Source of the DNA: Cylindrobasidium torrendii FP15055 ss-10
Lineage: Eukaryota > Basidiomycota > Agaricomycetes > Agaricales > Physalacriaceae
Length of the DNA stretch: 45,571 nucleotides
Assembly (NCBI GenBank): GCA_000934385.1
Contig: KN880627.1
Span: 1-45,571, forward strand
Reading direction: 5' to 3'
Shown in pieces: positions 43,238 to 45,571 of this stretch. A program made the position numbers and the translations under genes. Below the pieces are notes generated by a model. It did no database searches, was not told the origin of the DNA, and worked only from the letters and a program-made list of their open reading frames with translations. Numbering within the stretch: the first letter of the stretch is position 1; every line of letters starts with the position of its first letter.

Positions 43238-44810
43238 TTACACGATATCGGGCGAATGGTGGAGAGGAATGGTGGATGCGCGACGCAGCGAGGAGATTTC
43301 GATATCCAGGGCGTCGCTGGGGCGGCGCTCGCTTGTAGGAGACACGGCAGCAGGCGCCGGAGCCACGAGATATGGACTCGTAGGCTCGACCTCCTTGGAT
43401 GCGGGCTCTGCTAGTGCGCCGCCAGCATCGACGAAGTCTACACCACCGAACGAGACATCTCCTCCGAAGGTCGAGATAGGACCGAAGGATCTATCCTTCT
43501 CGGTAGTAGATATGTCGGTGAAGGAGTCCAACGTATCGCGACGTTTGGGTCGTGACCTCGAGGTCGGCTCGCGAAGATAGACGGGCACACGATTGCCCGC
43601 GCTGTTGAGCATCGTACCCTGGGATGAACTAGACATAACCCGTCAGAACAGCGAGAAGAGGCAGGAAAAGTCAAAAACGAACCTTCCCATACTCGAACCC
43701 CAGAACTTCCCCGACGACACACCAATCTTCGTAGTCACAAACGACAGCGCCTTCCAATACTTCTTCCTACTCTCCTCCGCGAACCCGAACAGCGCAAAGA
43801 AGAGGAACGCAGCGAGAGGGTTGTACCACCGCTGTACCTCAAGGAATGCGCCTAGAGGGAATGCATGCCAGAAGATCGCAGGGAACTTGTCGATGCGGTT
43901 ATAGTCGAGATGCACGATGTCCCAGCTTCCCCAAGGCCCAACGTTCCGCGCATTGACGACGAGCATGACGAGGGAAAGAGGGACGACGCAGAGAACGTCG
44001 GTGCCAGCCATGACCATAAGCCGGATGTAGCGTCCGCCGCTGAGGTTGCTGTGGGAAGACAGCAACTCTTTGAACTGGTGGCGACGTCGGTTGAATGCTA
44101 ATACCGTGCGGACTGGGTGAGATTGGGATTAGGTTGTTTTGAAGGTAGAGATGATGCAAAGGGCGTACTGGAGTAACTCGCTGAGACGAGACCAATGACA
44201 AGAGGCCAGGCTTGGAATAGGAAGAGCGTAGGGACAGAGTCTATCATGGCAGGAACGCAACCGATGTTCTCGTATACCCCATATCGATTCGCGGTCACCA
44301 CGTATGCTAAAGTATATTAGACGACATGCCCATGCACAGTAAACAGAGTACTCACCAATGGCGACCTGGACGAGAGGAACCACAGTGCACAAGAGAATAT
44401 CAAATATCATCCCACGTCGCTTGTCCGTCGGGGAATTCGTGACCGTATCCGAGGACGCAATGAAATATAGACGGCGGTTGATGACGAGCGAGCATATAGC
44501 GATGGACACGTTCTCCGCGATAATAATTCGTGTCGAGAGATCGCACCAGCCCGGTGCCCAGTCGATGATATTGTGGTTCCAGACGATGGAGTTGATGAAC
44601 GCGTTAAGGCAGCCTGCGCCTACCCAGAACATGTACATGCACGTTCCCACATTCCAAGCTAGACAATCAGCTCAGCACACCCACTCGACAAAGGTAAAGC
44701 AATGGAGACGCACCTTGGAGATGCCATGGAAGCGGGATAGCACACGCCATGAAGCCGAGAAACGCGAACACCGAGAACAGCTCGTTCGGAGGATAAAGGT
44801 CTGCTGCCAT
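43238..44810 (-). CDS. STE3: STE3-like pheromone receptor 2 (GPCR)
   Basis: Minus-strand exons 44714-44810, 44356-44658, 44169-44306, 43683-44112 and 43238-43628 give 452 residues with all joins in frame. Seven membrane helices are predicted. Landmarks shared with receptor 1 are IPLPWHLQAWNVGTCMYMFW, WCDLSTRI, INRRLYFIA, SIRTVLAFNRRRHQFKELL and FALFGFAEESRKKYWKAL; the cytoplasmic tail is Ser/Pro-rich with a basic SRSRPKRRD. Intron positions differ in part: this gene has an intron right after the HLQ turn, absent from receptor 1, and lacks the one after WCD(I/L). The third-loop intron is shared. No pheromone precursor is seen within about 13 kb, so it could belong to a second mating sublocus, or be one of the non-mating-type STE3-like receptors often found near agaric MAT-B loci. 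Confidence 0.92.
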
Positions 44811-44891
44811 GATACCGACCGAACTTGGATGGAAGACCCGGGGGGAAGGGGGATGCAAGAAACCAGGCATTCCATACCTTTCCTCCGCGCT

Positions 44892-44899
44892 CTTATATA
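44892..44899 (-). promoter_or_regulatory. TATA box of receptor 2
   Basis: TATATAAG on the minus strand, 82 bp before the ATG at 44810. Confidence 0.55.
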
Positions 44900-45320
44900 C
44901 GCGCCTACCTCTGTCCGTCAAACAGACGCCTATATTGGCATGCTAGCTTGTATTATGCCTACGGCGGACCCTGAGAATCGTGTCATCGAGGACCCGGATG
45001 TCGGTGGCCATGCATTTCGAGAAAGCCTAATGTGGACGTTGCCTTCACGAGTGCCAAATGGGGAAGTTTTTCCCACGAGGGAGAGGACCTGGTTTGTCTT
45101 CTGGATTCTATTGCAGACCTTCTAGGTCTCGGAATCACGGGCTATCAGCTTACTAGAATGCTTTTGGAACAAGGCCTCAAAGGCACCGGGGACCCAGTCC
45201 TTGTCGCCACAGAAGACTCGGATACCATCGATTCGTGCAAGCTGCATTCGTGATAGGGAAACTTCGCAACTACAACAGACTTATGTAGTTGACGACGGGT
45301 TTCCACAATCATACAGTGAT

Positions 45321-45356
45321 CACCCGGCCACTGAGACACACCCGGCCACTGAGACA
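45321..45356. repeat. 18-bp tandem duplication
   Basis: The unit cacccggccactgagaca occurs twice in direct succession without a mismatch, in noncoding DNA. Confidence 0.85.
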
Positions 45357-45571
45357 AACTCGAATTTTGCGACCACAATGTGGTATAACTGGCCGAGTTG
45401 GACTCCATTTGATAGATAAACATTGTAGGTAGAGTATATGATTTTTCCCGACCACATTTCTGGGTGTTCTCGAGGATGGTGAAGTGGCCGACGGATTTGG
45501 CAGCCAAAATGAAACTTAGATGAGATATATTGAACCATGCATTATAGAGAGGATTACAGGAATTTGGCATA

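Larger units (their letters stand above)
44811..45571. other. Right edge, promoter of receptor 2 and no further gene seen
   Basis: Contains the receptor 2 TATA box and an 18-bp tandem duplication at 45321-45356. Open frames on both strands show no recognisable product. Confidence 0.45.

Noticed and set aside
44358..45125. 255-codon plus-strand open frame
   Set aside because: It is antisense to receptor 2 exons 1 and 2, whose seven-helix product is clear; no family resemblance.

Overview
The window reads as nuclear DNA of an Agaricomycete (mushroom-forming basidiomycete). Genes are split by many introns of about 45-60 bp with GT..AG ends. Several protein families are typical of that class: DUF6535 membrane proteins, DUF7918-like proteins, TKL-type protein kinases, and short CaaX pheromone precursors beside STE3 receptors. 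All intron models are from reading splice signals and comparing paralogues inside the window; no transcript data were available.

The core, about 23.6-30.1 kb, is a pheromone/receptor (MAT-B type) mating locus. It holds four short lipopeptide pheromone precursor genes (three on +, one on -) and one five-exon STE3-like seven-helix receptor gene. A second STE3-like receptor lies at 43.2-44.8 kb on the minus strand, with no recognisable precursor gene next to it. Each precursor ends in a CaaX box and carries an E-R or E-H processing signal nine residues before the CaaX cysteine. All four precursor genes and both receptor genes have a TATA-like box upstream. HMG-box-like motifs (ACAATG/ACAAAG) are dense upstream of receptor 1 and pheromone 1.

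Left flank (1-23 kb): a TKL-like kinase gene whose 3' part is homologous to the C-terminal part of DUF6535 proteins (1.7-3.9 kb); two same-strand DUF6535 genes (7.6-10.2 and 20.3-22.8 kb); a large diverged inverted duplication (about 11.5-13.06 and 18.2-19.9 kb) carrying two copies of a secreted protein gene; and two unrelated genes in its spacer, a fungal hypothetical at 15.1-16.1 kb and a protein with an ELK..Q motif like Rai1/DXO nucleases at 16.5-17.7 kb.

Right flank (31.8-43 kb): a 1251-bp non-autonomous LTR element (TRIM type) with identical 163-bp LTRs and a perfect AACAT target duplication, inserted into the 3' end of a decayed DUF7918-like gene; an intact DUF7918-like paralogue beside it (minus); a secreted rhamnogalacturonan acetylesterase-like SGNH hydrolase; a four-helix coiled-coil membrane protein; and two more DUF7918-like genes in tandem (plus).

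The flanks show the signs expected of a recombination-suppressed mating region: gene duplicates in direct and inverted orientation, pseudogenes, a fresh retroelement, and long gene-poor stretches. The rest of each intergenic region shows no supportable gene.
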